Positions 1 through 8,736 of a DNA stretch of 64,000 bases are shown piece by piece. Origin of the DNA: Streptomyces sp. B3I8. Lineage in GTDB: Bacteria; Actinomycetota; Actinomycetes; Streptomycetales; Streptomycetaceae. The DNA lies in contig NZ_JAUSYN010000001.1 of the NCBI RefSeq assembly GCF_030816915.1, positions 372,001-436,000 on the forward strand. Direction: 5' to 3'. Under the pieces are notes generated by a model that made no database searches, had not been told where the DNA came from, and worked only from the letters and a program-made list of their open reading frames with translations. Each line of letters opens with the position of its first letter. Within the stretch, counting starts at the first letter, position 1. The position numbers and the translations under genes were made by a program.

Positions 1-76
1 GACCGGCGGATGGCGGGACTGGCGGCCGGGCCGCGGCCGGGCCGCCACAAGTCAGATGGCGGAACAGGACGCTCTT

Positions 77-919
77 TCAGCAGGTCTCGCGCACGTAGTC
101 CTCGCTGTCCGGCTCGGAGACGTCCATGTCACGCATGACCACGCTCACCCGGTCCCCGTAGGCACAGGCGTTGCGCAGGCCCTCTTCGGTGTACTCGATG
201 AAGATCGCGTGGTCACCGAAGGCGGACACGTACGTGCCGCACTCGTTCCACTTCGGGTCGCCGCACTCCTCCGCGACGGCGAAGTCGAGCCCGTTGGCCT
301 TGTGGTTGCCGGCCAGTTCCACGGTGTTCTTCTGCCCGACGGCGAGTCCCTTGTCGTGCGCGTGGGCCGACAGGAGGCGGATGTAGGCCTGGGCGTCCTG
401 CGCGGTGAGCGCGCCGTTCACCACGTCACGGTCGTACGTGTCGTAGTTGTCCAGTTCGACGGCGTCGAAGCCCTTGGTGTCGCACTGGTCGATCTGCTTG
501 TCGATCTGCTCGGCGATCCGCTCGCGCTTCCCGTCCTCGGAGATGTCGAGGATCACCTCGTCCCACTCGGGGTCGATGACGGGCTCACCGTCCTTGGTCA
601 GCAGCAGATCCTTGTCCCAGTCCTGCGGGCCGCTGACGTCTCCCTCCTGCTGGGTCTGGAAGGCATTGACGTAGCAGATGTTGTACAGGCCCTTCGCCGG
701 GGACTCCTTGACGTCCCGGGTGACGACCTGAACGCCCTCGTCGGGCTCGTAGGCGCCGCCGATCTGGTAGTCGAAGGACGCGTTGACCGGAGGCAGGACC
801 ACGGTCTCGGCCGCCTCCGAGCGGAACGGATTCAGCACGGCCATGACGGTGGCGCAGGACGCTGCCAGGGCCAGGCCGGTGACGATCTTCCCCGTGCGGG
901 GGCGGCGGCGGGCAGGCAT
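77..919 (-). CDS. Secreted GH114-like endo-alpha-1,4-polygalactosaminidase
   Basis: A protein of about 280 residues with a typical export signal: a basic start (MPARRRPRTGK), then a hydrophobic stretch at about residues 12-30. The body resembles glycoside hydrolase family 114, a TIM-barrel family that cleaves galactosaminogalactan-like polymers. Visible family features are FDYQIGGAY near the mature N-terminus and an acidic strand end, AVELDNYDTYD. Paired cysteines (ECGDPKWNEC and others) fit an extracellular enzyme. The ATG at 919 is chosen because GGAG lies 8 bases upstream and the signal peptide begins there; an upstream in-frame extension has no export logic. It is transcribed away from the replication operon and seems to stand alone. 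The family is fairly clear; the substrate is inferred from the family. Confidence 0.8.
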   Translation of the reverse strand: MPARRRPRTGKIVTGLALAASCATVMAVLNPFRSEAAETVVLPPVNASFDYQIGGAYEPDEGVQVVTRDVKESPAKGLYNICYVNAFQTQQEGDVSGPQDWDKDLLLTKDGEPVIDPEWDEVILDISEDGKRERIAEQIDKQIDQCDTKGFDAVELDNYDTYDRDVVNGALTAQDAQAYIRLLSAHAHDKGLAVGQKNTVELAGNHKANGLDFAVAEECGDPKWNECGTYVSAFGDHAIFIEYTEEGLRNACAYGDRVSVVMRDMDVSEPDSEDYVRETC

Positions 920-1160
920 GGGCGACTCCTTCGAAGGACGGTACCGCTGACATCGCCCTCGTCGGCCTGCGGGAGACGGCGAAACCCGGGGCACTGCACA
1001 GGGACCACGGTGGGCACCCGGCCGGGGCGTGACGCCCACCCTAGGAGTGATCTCCCCCGGAGCACAGCACGCACCTTGCTCAGAGCTTGCGCGGCCGCCC
1101 TCCTCCCCTACCGGCGGCCCACAGCCGTCGGAAGGGCCGCGCGTGTGCCCGCCCGCCGGT

Positions 1161-1562
1161 TCACAGGGGAAGGGTTATACCGAGCTGCCGCATGGCCGAC
1201 GAGGGCGGGCCCCCTTCGGACCGCTCGGTCTTGTAGCCCTTGGCACGCGGTTCCAGGGTGCGGGGATCGACCGCCTCGGCGGGGGCGCTCCTGGCGTAGA
1301 GCCCGGCCGGCTGGCTGTCCCGGTCGTGGGGCAGGAGCCAGAAGACGCGGCGACGGAAGGTGCCGGACTGGCGGGACGGCTTGGCGGTCGGGCCGAGGAG
1401 CGCGTAGCCGACCATGCGCCCGTCACGGTGGTAGGCGGGTTTCCCCCTGCGGGTGGGCAGCCGGTCCAGGCTCTGCCGGACGTAGTCGAGGTCATCGATC
1501 TCTTCCAGCCACACGAGTTCGATCTCGTGGCTGATCTCGTCCTCGGCGATCAGGGAGCTCAT
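1161..1562 (-). CDS. Small hypothetical protein, last gene of replication operon
   Basis: A 133-residue protein with an acidic N-terminal third (EDEISHEIELVWLEEIDDLDYV) and a basic middle (RRRVFWLLPHDRD). No known domain is recognised. Its ATG overlaps the stop of the upstream helicase gene (ATGA, sharing 1560-1561), so it is translationally coupled to it and probably serves plasmid replication or copy control. It could be an accessory of the helicase or a small DNA-binding protein; nothing in the sequence decides this. Expression as a gene is well supported by the coupling and the codon pattern. Confidence 0.65.
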   Translation of the reverse strand: MSSLIAEDEISHEIELVWLEEIDDLDYVRQSLDRLPTRRGKPAYHRDGRMVGYALLGPTAKPSRQSGTFRRRVFWLLPHDRDSQPAGLYARSAPAEAVDPRTLEPRAKGYKTERSEGGPPSSAMRQLGITLPL

Positions 1563-3079
1563 GCGTCGGCGTCCCTTTCCTGGTCGGTGAGCAGTCCGAT
1601 GCCCGGGTAGTGCTTGCGCTGGTTGGACAGGATCATTTCCTTGGGCGAGGCCAGTCCCACGAGCTCCCGGGTGCGGGCGGCGAACGCCCTCGAGGACATG
1701 ACCGGTGCGCCCTCATTCTGGCACCAGGTCTTGTAGGCGGAGTAGAGAGCCGTCTGCTCGGCTCTCAGATCGGCCCCCAGCATGCAGCACTCCTCGTAGA
1801 AACGGCCGGTGTGGTCCTCGGTCTCGGCGTAGGCGGTGGTGGCGATACGGACGCGTTCGGGGCCCGTGAGATCGCGGTCGCCTGCGAGGTAGCGGCGGGC
1901 TCCCTCGATGAGCCAGCCCAGGATGCCGGGGCCTTCTTCGGTGACGAGGATGTCCGCCAGATTGTCGATCTTCCGGTGGTCGGGCACGACGCGCTCGAAG
2001 GGGATGAGGCGCATGCGCCGCCAGAAGGCGAAGCCACCGGTGCCGACTTCGGGGCGGTGGTTGCCCAACAGCCAGAGTTTGTGGGTGGGTTCGAAGCTGA
2101 AGAAGTCCTGCCGCATGCGGCGGGCCTTGATGCGGTCGCCACCGGTCAGCAGCTTCACCCGTGCCTCGTCGAACTTGTCCCCGGGTTTGACCTCCGAGCA
2201 CACGATGACGCGACGGCCGTGCAGTTCGGCGAGGTCCGTGGGGTGGCCCTCGTAGGGACGGGCCATCAGGAAGCCGGGCGGAGCGGCATCGGCGTAGTCG
2301 CCGAGGAGCTTCATCAGGACGTCCAGCAGAACGGACTTGCCGTTCTTGCCCGAGCCGAAGAGGAAGGGCAGGATCTGGCCGCCGACGTCCCCGGTGACGG
2401 AGTACCCGAGCAGGAGCTGGAGGTAGTCGATCATCTCTTCGCCTTCGGCGTCGTCGCCGAAGGTGTCGGTCAGGAATCTTCTCCACCTGGGAGTGGACAC
2501 GTGCTGCGGCCCGACCATGGTGGAACGGGAGTGGAAATCCTTGTTCGGGTCCGGGGTCTTCACCAGTCCGGTGCGCAGGTCGACGATCCCGTCCGGGGTG
2601 CACAGCGCGTAGGGGTCCGCGTCCAGCAGGGCGGCGTTGAGGACCATGCCGGGGGCGGACTTGGCCTGGGTGAGCATCGCGTTGATGCCTGTCGTCGACA
2701 GGGCCCTGCGCCGGTGCTGCTGGAGAGCGGTGGTCGTGAACACCCCTCGGGAGTCATGGCCCGCGATGTTCTCCGCGAGGTCGCCGGCGGCCCACAGGAC
2801 GGTGTCGTCCTCGTCGATCTGCCAGCGGGTGGTGTCCCACCGGTACCAGCCGATGCCGGGGACGTGACGGTAGTCGTTGCAGTAGAGCCTGACGAAGAGT
2901 TTGGCGTTGCCCCTGTCGGACAGCGTGTCCGGCAGCAGGCCCTCCGGGGTCGCCCCGCTGTCCTGCCGCCTGTCGGCCTGCGCCGGGCGGGGAACGGCCG
3001 TCGTGCCCTGCGCGCGGATCTGGGCCGCGACGGCCTCGGGGTCGAAGTCGAAGAGGGCCTCGTGCCCGGGTGACGTCAC
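1559..3079 (-). CDS. Plasmid/phage SF3 helicase (D5/P4 primase family), replication initiator
   Basis: About 506 residues. An N-terminal D5_N-like region is followed by a superfamily 3 helicase core: Walker A GSGKNGKS near residue 240, the strand RRVIVCSEV, then THKLWLLGNH with basic finger residues after it. Such proteins unwind plasmid or phage origins. The gene begins with GTG inside the stop of the prim-pol gene (GTGA at 3076-3079), so polymerase and helicase are made together in about equal amounts. The open frame continues upstream, but that part is only the antisense-style shadow of the prim-pol frame. A homologue lies at 5549-7030 on the other side of the origin. Role as replication helicase: strong inference. 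Confidence 0.88.
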   Translation of the reverse strand: MTSPGHEALFDFDPEAVAAQIRAQGTTAVPRPAQADRRQDSGATPEGLLPDTLSDRGNAKLFVRLYCNDYRHVPGIGWYRWDTTRWQIDEDDTVLWAAGDLAENIAGHDSRGVFTTTALQQHRRRALSTTGINAMLTQAKSAPGMVLNAALLDADPYALCTPDGIVDLRTGLVKTPDPNKDFHSRSTMVGPQHVSTPRWRRFLTDTFGDDAEGEEMIDYLQLLLGYSVTGDVGGQILPFLFGSGKNGKSVLLDVLMKLLGDYADAAPPGFLMARPYEGHPTDLAELHGRRVIVCSEVKPGDKFDEARVKLLTGGDRIKARRMRQDFFSFEPTHKLWLLGNHRPEVGTGGFAFWRRMRLIPFERVVPDHRKIDNLADILVTEEGPGILGWLIEGARRYLAGDRDLTGPERVRIATTAYAETEDHTGRFYEECCMLGADLRAEQTALYSAYKTWCQNEGAPVMSSRAFAARTRELVGLASPKEMILSNQRKHYPGIGLLTDQERDADA

Positions 3080-4191
3080 CGGCCGCCCCCCGTGCCGTGG
3101 AGGGGCCTCTTGAGTCCCGCCGTGAAGCCGCTGTGGATGATCTGCCCGATCCGGCGGTCCTGCCCCGGACGGACCCTCATGGCCACATCCCTCAGAGCCT
3201 CCTCGGCCTGGTCCCGAAGAAGCCTCCCGGCCGCGACGAGTCCGCCCAGGGTGTACGCCGCCCGGTTCAGCGCGTCGGAGAAGCCCGCGCCCTGGTCGAC
3301 CTGGCCGCAGGCCTCCACAGGGGCCAACACCGCGCTCAGAACGCCCTCTGAGCGCCCGCGGGCCCCGCCGACGGCCAGGACGGCCTGGAGGGCCCTGGGA
3401 GGCGCTGAGCGGGGCGCAGGGAGCTTCTGCGCCTGGAGGTGGCCGGTGCGCTCGAGTTCCTCGGCCAGCCAGGCCGGGAGCACGGCCGGTGTCCGGATGT
3501 CGCCGACGGGCGTGTAGGCGCCGTCCCGGGTCCGGTTGCCCGGCGCGACGATGTAGCTGCCGTGCGCCCTGACGTCGACCTGCCAGGCCAGACCGCGGCC
3601 CCTCCCGGACCCCACGGAGGACTGCCAGCGGCGGGCGTCCCCGGCCCGGTACCAGACGTGCATGCCCCCCGAGGGCGTGCGCACCCGGAGGGTCCCCTCG
3701 TCGTCGACGGGGCTGGGGCGGCCGCGCAGGGCGGCGAGCACCGCCAGGGTGTGGAAACCGTTGGCCAGGCCGCTGAGGTCCACGTGGTCGGCGATGGGGA
3801 TACCGGGAAGGATCCGGTCCCTGGCAGGAGGCTGGGCAGGGTGGGCGTCGACATCGATGACGACCAGTCCGACCGGGCCGCAGGAAACGCCCACCCCGAA
3901 GTCCGGGTGCTCGCCCCACCAGCGGGAGACGAGATCGGGGTCGGTGGTCGCGGCATGGAAGCCGTGGCACCAGCGCCCCGCCTGCAGACAGGGGCAGGCC
4001 GCCGGCGGGTGGATGTGCGTACGACAGTCGCCGCAGTTGCCCGCGGGGGTCTTCCTCCCCGCAGCGAGGGGGTGGACGGGCCAGCCCTGCGCCACACACC
4101 GGCGGGCGAGGGCGGTCGACCTCGCAGCGCCTGAGGGGACGGGGTCGGACTGCCGTGAGTCGCTGCGAGAAAAGCGCAGCTCAGCAGACAT
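3076..4191 (-). CDS. Bifunctional DNA primase/polymerase (prim-pol, AEP superfamily)
   Basis: About 371 residues. The archaeo-eukaryotic primase signature is visible: the metal-binding motif VVIDVDAH, then RTPSGGMHVWYR (the GGxH nucleotide-binding motif) and the acidic strand of the third motif (WQVDVRAHGSYIVAPG). A Cys-rich knuckle near the N-terminus (CGDCRTHIHPPAACPC) may bind zinc. The ATG at 4191 has AGGGGG about 5 bases upstream and is preferred over the GTG at 4197, which would overlap that site. This is the first gene of a three-gene coupled operon that reads away from the iteron region, so it likely primes and extends DNA at that origin together with the downstream helicase. Confidence 0.85.
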   Translation of the reverse strand: MSAELRFSRSDSRQSDPVPSGAARSTALARRCVAQGWPVHPLAAGRKTPAGNCGDCRTHIHPPAACPCLQAGRWCHGFHAATTDPDLVSRWWGEHPDFGVGVSCGPVGLVVIDVDAHPAQPPARDRILPGIPIADHVDLSGLANGFHTLAVLAALRGRPSPVDDEGTLRVRTPSGGMHVWYRAGDARRWQSSVGSGRGRGLAWQVDVRAHGSYIVAPGNRTRDGAYTPVGDIRTPAVLPAWLAEELERTGHLQAQKLPAPRSAPPRALQAVLAVGGARGRSEGVLSAVLAPVEACGQVDQGAGFSDALNRAAYTLGGLVAAGRLLRDQAEEALRDVAMRVRPGQDRRIGQIIHSGFTAGLKRPLHGTGGGR

Positions 4192-4700
4192 CCGCACCCC
4201 CTATCAGCGACCGAAGCGACTCAACGACGGACACAGACTAGCGAATACGGGAGACAAGACCACGGAGCACAGGCCGGGGACGCGTCGGCACCGTCTCGAC
4301 ACCGCGCGACGACTCCCACGGAACGTCCCAGCGACCGAAGAAAAGAGGCCAGCGACTGAAGCGGTTTCGGTCGCTGTTCAGTCGCTTGAGAAAACCGCAG
4401 GTCAGCGACGCACAAAAGACCAAACAGCGACTGAAGCGACTGAAGCATCCTATATATCACGCACACACGCACACATAACTCCTTCATATACCCGATACTT
4501 GAGTCGCTTCAGTCGCTGTTCCTCTTGGAAGACCCCTGTGACCTGCGGTTTTCTCAAGCGACTGAACAGCGACCGAAGAGTCGCTCAGTCGCTGGTTCTC
4601 AGTAGCTGCCCCGCTCGGCCAGCGACTGAGGCTCAGCGACCGAGCGACTCAGCGACTGAAGCGGAGCGACTGAGGCTCGGTGGCCCAGCGACCGGAGCGG
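4141..4700. other. Candidate replication origin 1 (iterons and nested inverted repeats)
   Basis: About 550 bases without a gene, packed with copies of AGCGACTGAAGCG in both directions. An exact 38-bp inverted repeat lies at 4367-4404 and 4539-4576. Nested inside it, iteron pairs (about 4423-4445 and 4500-4520) face each other around an AT-rich, CA-rich centre (4446-4500) that includes CATCCTATATATCACGC. Further iterons continue to 4700. Iterons arranged symmetrically around an AT-rich unwinding element, next to prim-pol and helicase genes, are the standard appearance of a plasmid origin. The same layout recurs at 34227-34460. Origin activity is inferred. Confidence 0.75.
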
Positions 4701-4809
4701 CCCGGGTGCCGGTGGCGCCGTGCAGGATTCGTGAACCGATCCGGCAATCGCGACGTCGACCCGAGTGGGTGCCCAGCCAGGCGCGCCCTCCTGGCCCTGG
4801 AGGACCCCT

Positions 4810-5289
4810 GTGACAGCCGATCCCCGACCAGCCCCGGCCTCGGCCCTGACCCCGGCACACGAGCTCTGTGCCCCCCGTGACGAATTGCCGCTCTCTCTCG
4901 TTCTGTACGTGGCGACACGTGCCGTCGCCGCCCGGTGCCGCCCGCGGCTGGCGGAGCTGGGCATCACGTTCACCCAGTACCTGGTCCTGCGCGTGCTGTG
5001 GGAGCGGGGATCGGCCACCGTCAGCGAACTCGGAGGGGTCTTGGGCCTGGACTCGGGGACTCTCTCACCGCTGCTCAAGCGTCTGGAGTCGGCGGGCCTT
5101 GTCGAAAGACGCCGGGGGCGGCAGGACGGCCGCAGGGTGGACGTCACCACCACCCCGTCAGGAGACGCCTTGCGGGCCCCTGCGCAGGCTCTGGAAGCCA
5201 CACTGCGAGAAGGGTCCGGCTCAGCCGGCTCCCCCCAAGCGGAGCTGCTGAGCGTGTTGCGCCGGCTGACCGCCGTGACGGGCCGCTGA
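4810..5289 (+). CDS. MarR/OhrR-family regulator without the peroxidatic cysteine
   Basis: About 159 residues from a GTG at 4810 with GGAGGA just upstream. The winged-helix region closely follows OhrR, the organic-peroxide-sensing repressor: ITFTQYLVLRVLWERG, then LDSGTLSPLLKRLESAGLVERRR. In OhrR a reactive Cys sits in the motif QLCFxLY; here the matching stretch is PLSLVLY, so the sensing residue is Ser29. A Cys lies nine residues earlier (HELC). No ohr gene is adjacent. The gene sits between the iterons and a replication helicase, so it may repress replication genes or bind the nearby repeats rather than sense peroxide; that is inference. Family assignment is firm. Confidence 0.82.
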   Translation: MTADPRPAPASALTPAHELCAPRDELPLSLVLYVATRAVAARCRPRLAELGITFTQYLVLRVLWERGSATVSELGGVLGLDSGTLSPLLKRLESAGLVERRRGRQDGRRVDVTTTPSGDALRAPAQALEATLREGSGSAGSPQAELLSVLRRLTAVTGR

Positions 5290-5421
5290 CCGCAGGTTTC
5301 TCCCCTGCGCGGAATCCGCGATGTGCCGGATGCCGGACGATCCCGTGCCGTTTTCATCATTTCGTCGTCCCGGACGTGAACCGACCCCGCGAGCCGGTCG
5401 TAGACCCAGTGCCGAAGGCCG

Positions 5422-5437
5422 GTCGCTTCAGTCGCTG
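5422..5437. promoter_or_regulatory. Isolated iteron upstream of second helicase
   Basis: A single GTCGCTTCAGTCGCTG copy, identical in core to the iterons at 4.2-4.7 kb, lies about 110 bases before the second helicase gene. It could let the iteron-binding protein control that gene. Confidence 0.4.
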
Positions 5438-5548
5438 CCGGTGATGCTCCCCTCACCGCATGTCCGCTCGCGGCGAGGAGCGCCAGGCACGGACACGAAG
5501 GCCGCGGGTGCGGCACGAGACCGTCTCGGGAAGGAGGCACCGCTCGAC

Positions 5549-7030
5549 ATGAGAGAACCGGCTGGGCAGACCGCCCTCCTGACGACCGTTCCGGCGGACC
5601 TGCCGCAGCAGCCCTGCGCGGGCCGAACGGCGGCCGGTACCCCGCGTGCGGGACTGGTTCCGGGCACTCTCACGGACCAGGGCAACGCCGAGCTTTTCGT
5701 CGCCCTGTACGGCCGTGGCTTCCGGTACGTCACGGACCAGGGGTGGTACCGCTGGTCCGGCTGGCGCTGGGAACCCGACGAGGACGACGCCGTGCTGTGG
5801 GCCGTCGGCGATCTGGCGGAGTCCCTGGCCGAACTGGACCCCGCGGGCCGACACACCAGGGCGGCCCTCCGGCGCAACCGGCGACGGGCCATGTCGACCG
5901 CGGGCATGAAAGCGGTCCTCGCCCACGCGAAGGAGGCTCAGGACATCCTGTTGCCCGCCTCGCTGCTGGATGCCGATGTTCATGCCCTGTGCACACCCGT
6001 GGGGGTGGTGAACCTTCGCACCGGTCGTCTGGTCCCTCCCGACCCGACTCGGCATCATCACTCGCGCACCACCAGCGTCCCTCCTGCGGACATGCCTATA
6101 CCACGTTGGTACCGGTTCTTGACGGACACTTTCGGAAGTGACGCCGAAGGTCTTCGCATGATCGCTTATGTGCACAAACTGCTGGGTTGCTCGATCGCTG
6201 GGGACGTCGACGCGAAAGTAATACCCTTTTTGTACGGTAAAGGGAAAAACGGAAAAAGCGTGCTGTTGGATGTGGTGATACGACTTCTCGGCGACTACGC
6301 CGACGCCGCGCCACCCGACTTCCTGCTGGCACAGCCGCCCGAAGGCCATGCGATGGACCTCGCCGAACTGCACGGACGGCGCATCGTCGTCTGCTCGGAG
6401 CTGCGTTCGGGAGACCGCTACGACGAGGCACGGGTCAGAATGCTCACCGGAAGCACCACCATCAGAGCCCGGCGCCTGCGCCAGGGCTCGTTCAGTTTCC
6501 GCCCCACCCACACTCTGTGGCTGATAGGCAATCACCAACCCCGACCCGGTGCGGGTGGCCCTGCCTTCACCAACCGGCTCAGGGTCATACCTTTCGAGCG
6601 GACGCCCATCGACGGCCGCTCGGTGGACAACCTCGCGGACGTCCTGGTGGCGGAGGAAGGGCCCGGCATCCTGCAGTGGTTGATCAGCGGAGCACACCGG
6701 TACCTGAACGGAGCCCGAGTCCTCCGCGGACCCGAGAAGGTCGGGCTGCCCGTGAGAGAACGGCACGCGGGGAAGGACGACCCCCTGGACCGGTTCTTGG
6801 AGGAATGCTGTGAGCTGAGCGGTCCTCTTCGCGTCGAGCAGACGCTGCTCTACACGGCCTACCGCGCATGGTGCCGAGTAGAAGGCAGTGTTCCGCGATC
6901 CTCCCGGAGCTTCGCGGCCCGAGTCAGAGAAGCAGTGGGTCTGTCGACACCGAAAGACATGATCCTTTCCAACCAGAGGAAGTTCTACCCCGGGATAGGG
7001 CTTGTCGCCGGTGTCCGGAACAACATGTGA
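5549..7030 (+). CDS. Second SF3 helicase (D5/P4 family), orphan paralogue
   Basis: About 493 residues, homologous along its whole length to the helicase at 1559-3079: shared blocks include GWYRWSGWRWEPDEDDAVLWAVGDLAE, the Walker A GKGKNGKS near residue 230 and THTLWLIGNHQPRPG. The start MREPAGQT is preceded by GGAAGGAGG. Unlike its paralogue it has no prim-pol partner and reads in the opposite direction on the other side of the origin. The Walker A region is locally AT-rich with unusual codons (AAA, AAC) compared with its neighbours. Both genes look intact. It may be a duplicated or captured initiator, or a second helicase loaded in the opposite direction; the sequence does not decide. Confidence 0.82.
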   Translation: MREPAGQTALLTTVPADLPQQPCAGRTAAGTPRAGLVPGTLTDQGNAELFVALYGRGFRYVTDQGWYRWSGWRWEPDEDDAVLWAVGDLAESLAELDPAGRHTRAALRRNRRRAMSTAGMKAVLAHAKEAQDILLPASLLDADVHALCTPVGVVNLRTGRLVPPDPTRHHHSRTTSVPPADMPIPRWYRFLTDTFGSDAEGLRMIAYVHKLLGCSIAGDVDAKVIPFLYGKGKNGKSVLLDVVIRLLGDYADAAPPDFLLAQPPEGHAMDLAELHGRRIVVCSELRSGDRYDEARVRMLTGSTTIRARRLRQGSFSFRPTHTLWLIGNHQPRPGAGGPAFTNRLRVIPFERTPIDGRSVDNLADVLVAEEGPGILQWLISGAHRYLNGARVLRGPEKVGLPVRERHAGKDDPLDRFLEECCELSGPLRVEQTLLYTAYRAWCRVEGSVPRSSRSFAARVREAVGLSTPKDMILSNQRKFYPGIGLVAGVRNNM

Positions 7031-7102
7031 TCATCCTCGGTCCCTCCCCGGTGCGACATCCGTCGGCAGGGCGTGAACGCTCTCCCGGTCTGCGGCCGGA
7101 AG

Positions 7103-7129
7103 GTGGTGATTGCGGCGTAATCACCACCC
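7103..7129. other. Hybrid parS-like palindrome upstream of parB1
   Basis: An imperfect 27-bp palindrome with arms GGTGGTGATT / AATCACCACC. The core GATTGCGGCGTAATC joins a left half like the first Par locus (GATTGCG) to a right half like the second Par locus (CGTAATC). It is probably a ParB binding site. Confidence 0.6.
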
Positions 7130-7173
7130 ACAACACCGTCCGCTGCACTCACGGCTTGTAGGCTCGCCGCCGC

Positions 7174-7258
7174 GCCCTGTTTCTGTACCGTCCGCACGGG
7201 TGCGCACGGGCGCCGCCAGAGCCGCCGAGCGCACCCTGTTTTCGTATCGTCCACACGG
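7174..7258 (+). repeat. 26-bp direct repeat in parB1 leader
   Basis: Two copies of a sequence of the form CCCTGTTTxxGTAxCGTCC, followed by a purine and CACGG, occur at 7174-7199 and 7233-7258, the second ending just before the parB1 ribosome site. The 59-base spacing suggests paired operators or promoter elements. Confidence 0.45.
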
Positions 7259-7267
7259 AGATGCACC

Positions 7268-8428
7268 ATGTCCCAGAAGCCAGGCCTCGGCAGGAATCTC
7301 GCTGCGGAGAGGGCCGCACGCAAGGCGGCCACACAGCAGGCCCGACTGGTACCTCAGGGTCTGCCGACCGTTCACCCCGATCGGCTGATGCCCAGTCCGG
7401 AGAACGGCCGCAAGAAACTACTGAAGATCGAAGAACTCGCGGCCACACTTCTCACCGACGGCATGAACACCGCCATGACCGTGGTACCGCCCGATGTCTA
7501 CACCGCCATCTACCCGCAGCACAAAGAGGCCGTCAGCCAGCGGGTCGCCGAGGGTGTTCTCTTCGTTGTGCACCACGGGCACAGGCGTCTGGCCGCCGCC
7601 AGAGCGGCCGGACTGGCCGAGGTGCCGATCCTGGTACGCAACGATGTGCCGAGCCTGCGGATCGCGGCGATCCAGGAGAACCTGCAGCGCATGGGGCTCA
7701 ACCCCATTGAGGAAGGCGTCGAGTTCCAGGCAGCGCTGAGCGAGAAGGATGAGAGCGGCAAGCAGTTGTCGCAGCGCGAACTCGCGCGTCGGGTGGGCTG
7801 CTCACAAACCTATGTCTCCCATCGTGTGGCACTTCTCCGGCTCGTCCCCCAGCTCCGGCAAGCAGTCGTCGACCACTGGATGAAGGAACAACGGATCGAG
7901 GACGGTGAAGTCAACGAGGAGAGGGAGGACGAGAGGCTTCTGCTTCCCGTCCGCGAGGCCGCGACGGTGTACGCGCGTCTCCACCCTGACATGCAGGAGG
8001 CCTTTCTGCGGGGCGAGCTGGCCGCCTCCCAGGCCACTGTGCTCAGCAAGGTTCCGGCCGATCAGCAGACCATCCCCGTGGATGTGGCCGTCACCGATGA
8101 TTGCGCCGCAATCACTGAGGAGCCGGCCGCAGGCCCCCAGCTCCCGGAGCCACGCACCGAGGGGACCGCACCGCAGGGCTTTGCCCCTGCCACCCGCGCC
8201 GAAGACGGCCCCCGGCCGTCACGCGTACGTACCCCCCAGCACCAGGCCGATCCCTACCCAGGCGGAGCCGGCGCCCCGGAGAAGAGCGCCACCACGGCAC
8301 CTGTCGCCCCCGTCGAGGAGCCGCGGGGAGTCATCGTCGTACGCAACGTCGAAGAACTCGCCACCAGCATCAGGGAGCTCCTCAACCAGAACGAGCTGAA
8401 AATGCTCGCAGAGCTTCTCGCCCGCTGA
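7268..8428 (+). CDS. parB: ParB-family partition protein 1
   Basis: 386 residues. The N-terminal ParB/Srx nuclease-like fold shows HHGHRRLAAARAAG (the CTP-binding GxRR box) and ENLQRMGLNPIEEG. The helix-turn-helix follows at LSQRELARRVGCSQTYVSHR. A Pro/Ala-rich linker and a short C-terminal helical segment (ELLNQNELKMLAELLAR) would give dimerisation. ParB binds parS palindromes, spreads, and is moved by ParA. The order here is parB before parA, reversed from the usual order and from the second Par locus in this window. A parS-like palindrome lies inside the linker coding region (8098-8114). The ATG at 7268 has CGGAG upstream. Role in segregation: strong inference. Confidence 0.88.
   Translation: MSQKPGLGRNLAAERAARKAATQQARLVPQGLPTVHPDRLMPSPENGRKKLLKIEELAATLLTDGMNTAMTVVPPDVYTAIYPQHKEAVSQRVAEGVLFVVHHGHRRLAAARAAGLAEVPILVRNDVPSLRIAAIQENLQRMGLNPIEEGVEFQAALSEKDESGKQLSQRELARRVGCSQTYVSHRVALLRLVPQLRQAVVDHWMKEQRIEDGEVNEEREDERLLLPVREAATVYARLHPDMQEAFLRGELAASQATVLSKVPADQQTIPVDVAVTDDCAAITEEPAAGPQLPEPRTEGTAPQGFAPATRAEDGPRPSRVRTPQHQADPYPGGAGAPEKSATTAPVAPVEEPRGVIVVRNVEELATSIRELLNQNELKMLAELLAR
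8098..8114. other. parS-like palindrome inside parB1
   Basis: TGATTGCGCCGCAATCA, perfect 8-bp arms around one central base, within the codons for the ParB1 linker (DDCAAIT). Confidence 0.6.
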
Positions 8429-8588
8429 GCCGGCGTTGAGCCGGTGTTGAGCCGACCGACCGAGGCGCCTGTGCCACCTCTCCCCTGCCCATGAGTGGCT
8501 GGCGCGCGAGCTGCCGCCCCTGTAGCGTGCGCCCGGGTTCGGTCGCCAGGGACCGACAGCCAAGCGGACAACAGCTCCCCAGCACACC

Positions 8589-8609
8589 GGTGATTGCCAC
8601 GCAATCACC
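8589..8609. other. parS-like palindrome between parB1 and parA1
   Basis: Arms GGTGATTGC and GCAATCACC flank CAC. Same family as the sites at 8098, 8705 and 9639. Confidence 0.6.
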
Positions 8610-8704
8610 ACTGCCCGACAGTCCCTTGAGCCCTTCCCCAACCCAGCATCCCTCTTTCGAGCCCCTCAAGGCGCGCCGCAGCACACCCCCTCGCCCCCTC
8701 TGGC

Positions 8705-8719
8705 GATTGCGGCGCAATC
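8705..8719. other. parS-like palindrome just before parA1
   Basis: GATTGCGGCGCAATC, ending 17 bases before the parA1 ATG, so ParB binding here could also repress parA1. Confidence 0.65.
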
Positions 8720-8736
8720 ATCCGTGGAGGATCACC

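Noticed and set aside
1..76. Linear-plasmid telomere at the window start
   Set aside because: No set of closely spaced palindromes is visible; the window edge is arbitrary.
1610..3073. Long plus-strand frames opposite the helicase gene (and similar ones opposite ParA1, the aminotransferase, KimA-like and sensor kinase genes)
   Set aside because: Antisense frames in high-GC DNA; no motifs, and the true genes on the other strand are clear.
3080..4099. Upstream extension of the helicase frame to 4099
   Set aside because: Composition is shadow-like, and this stretch is the prim-pol gene in another frame; the GTGA overlap at 3076-3079 marks the helicase start.
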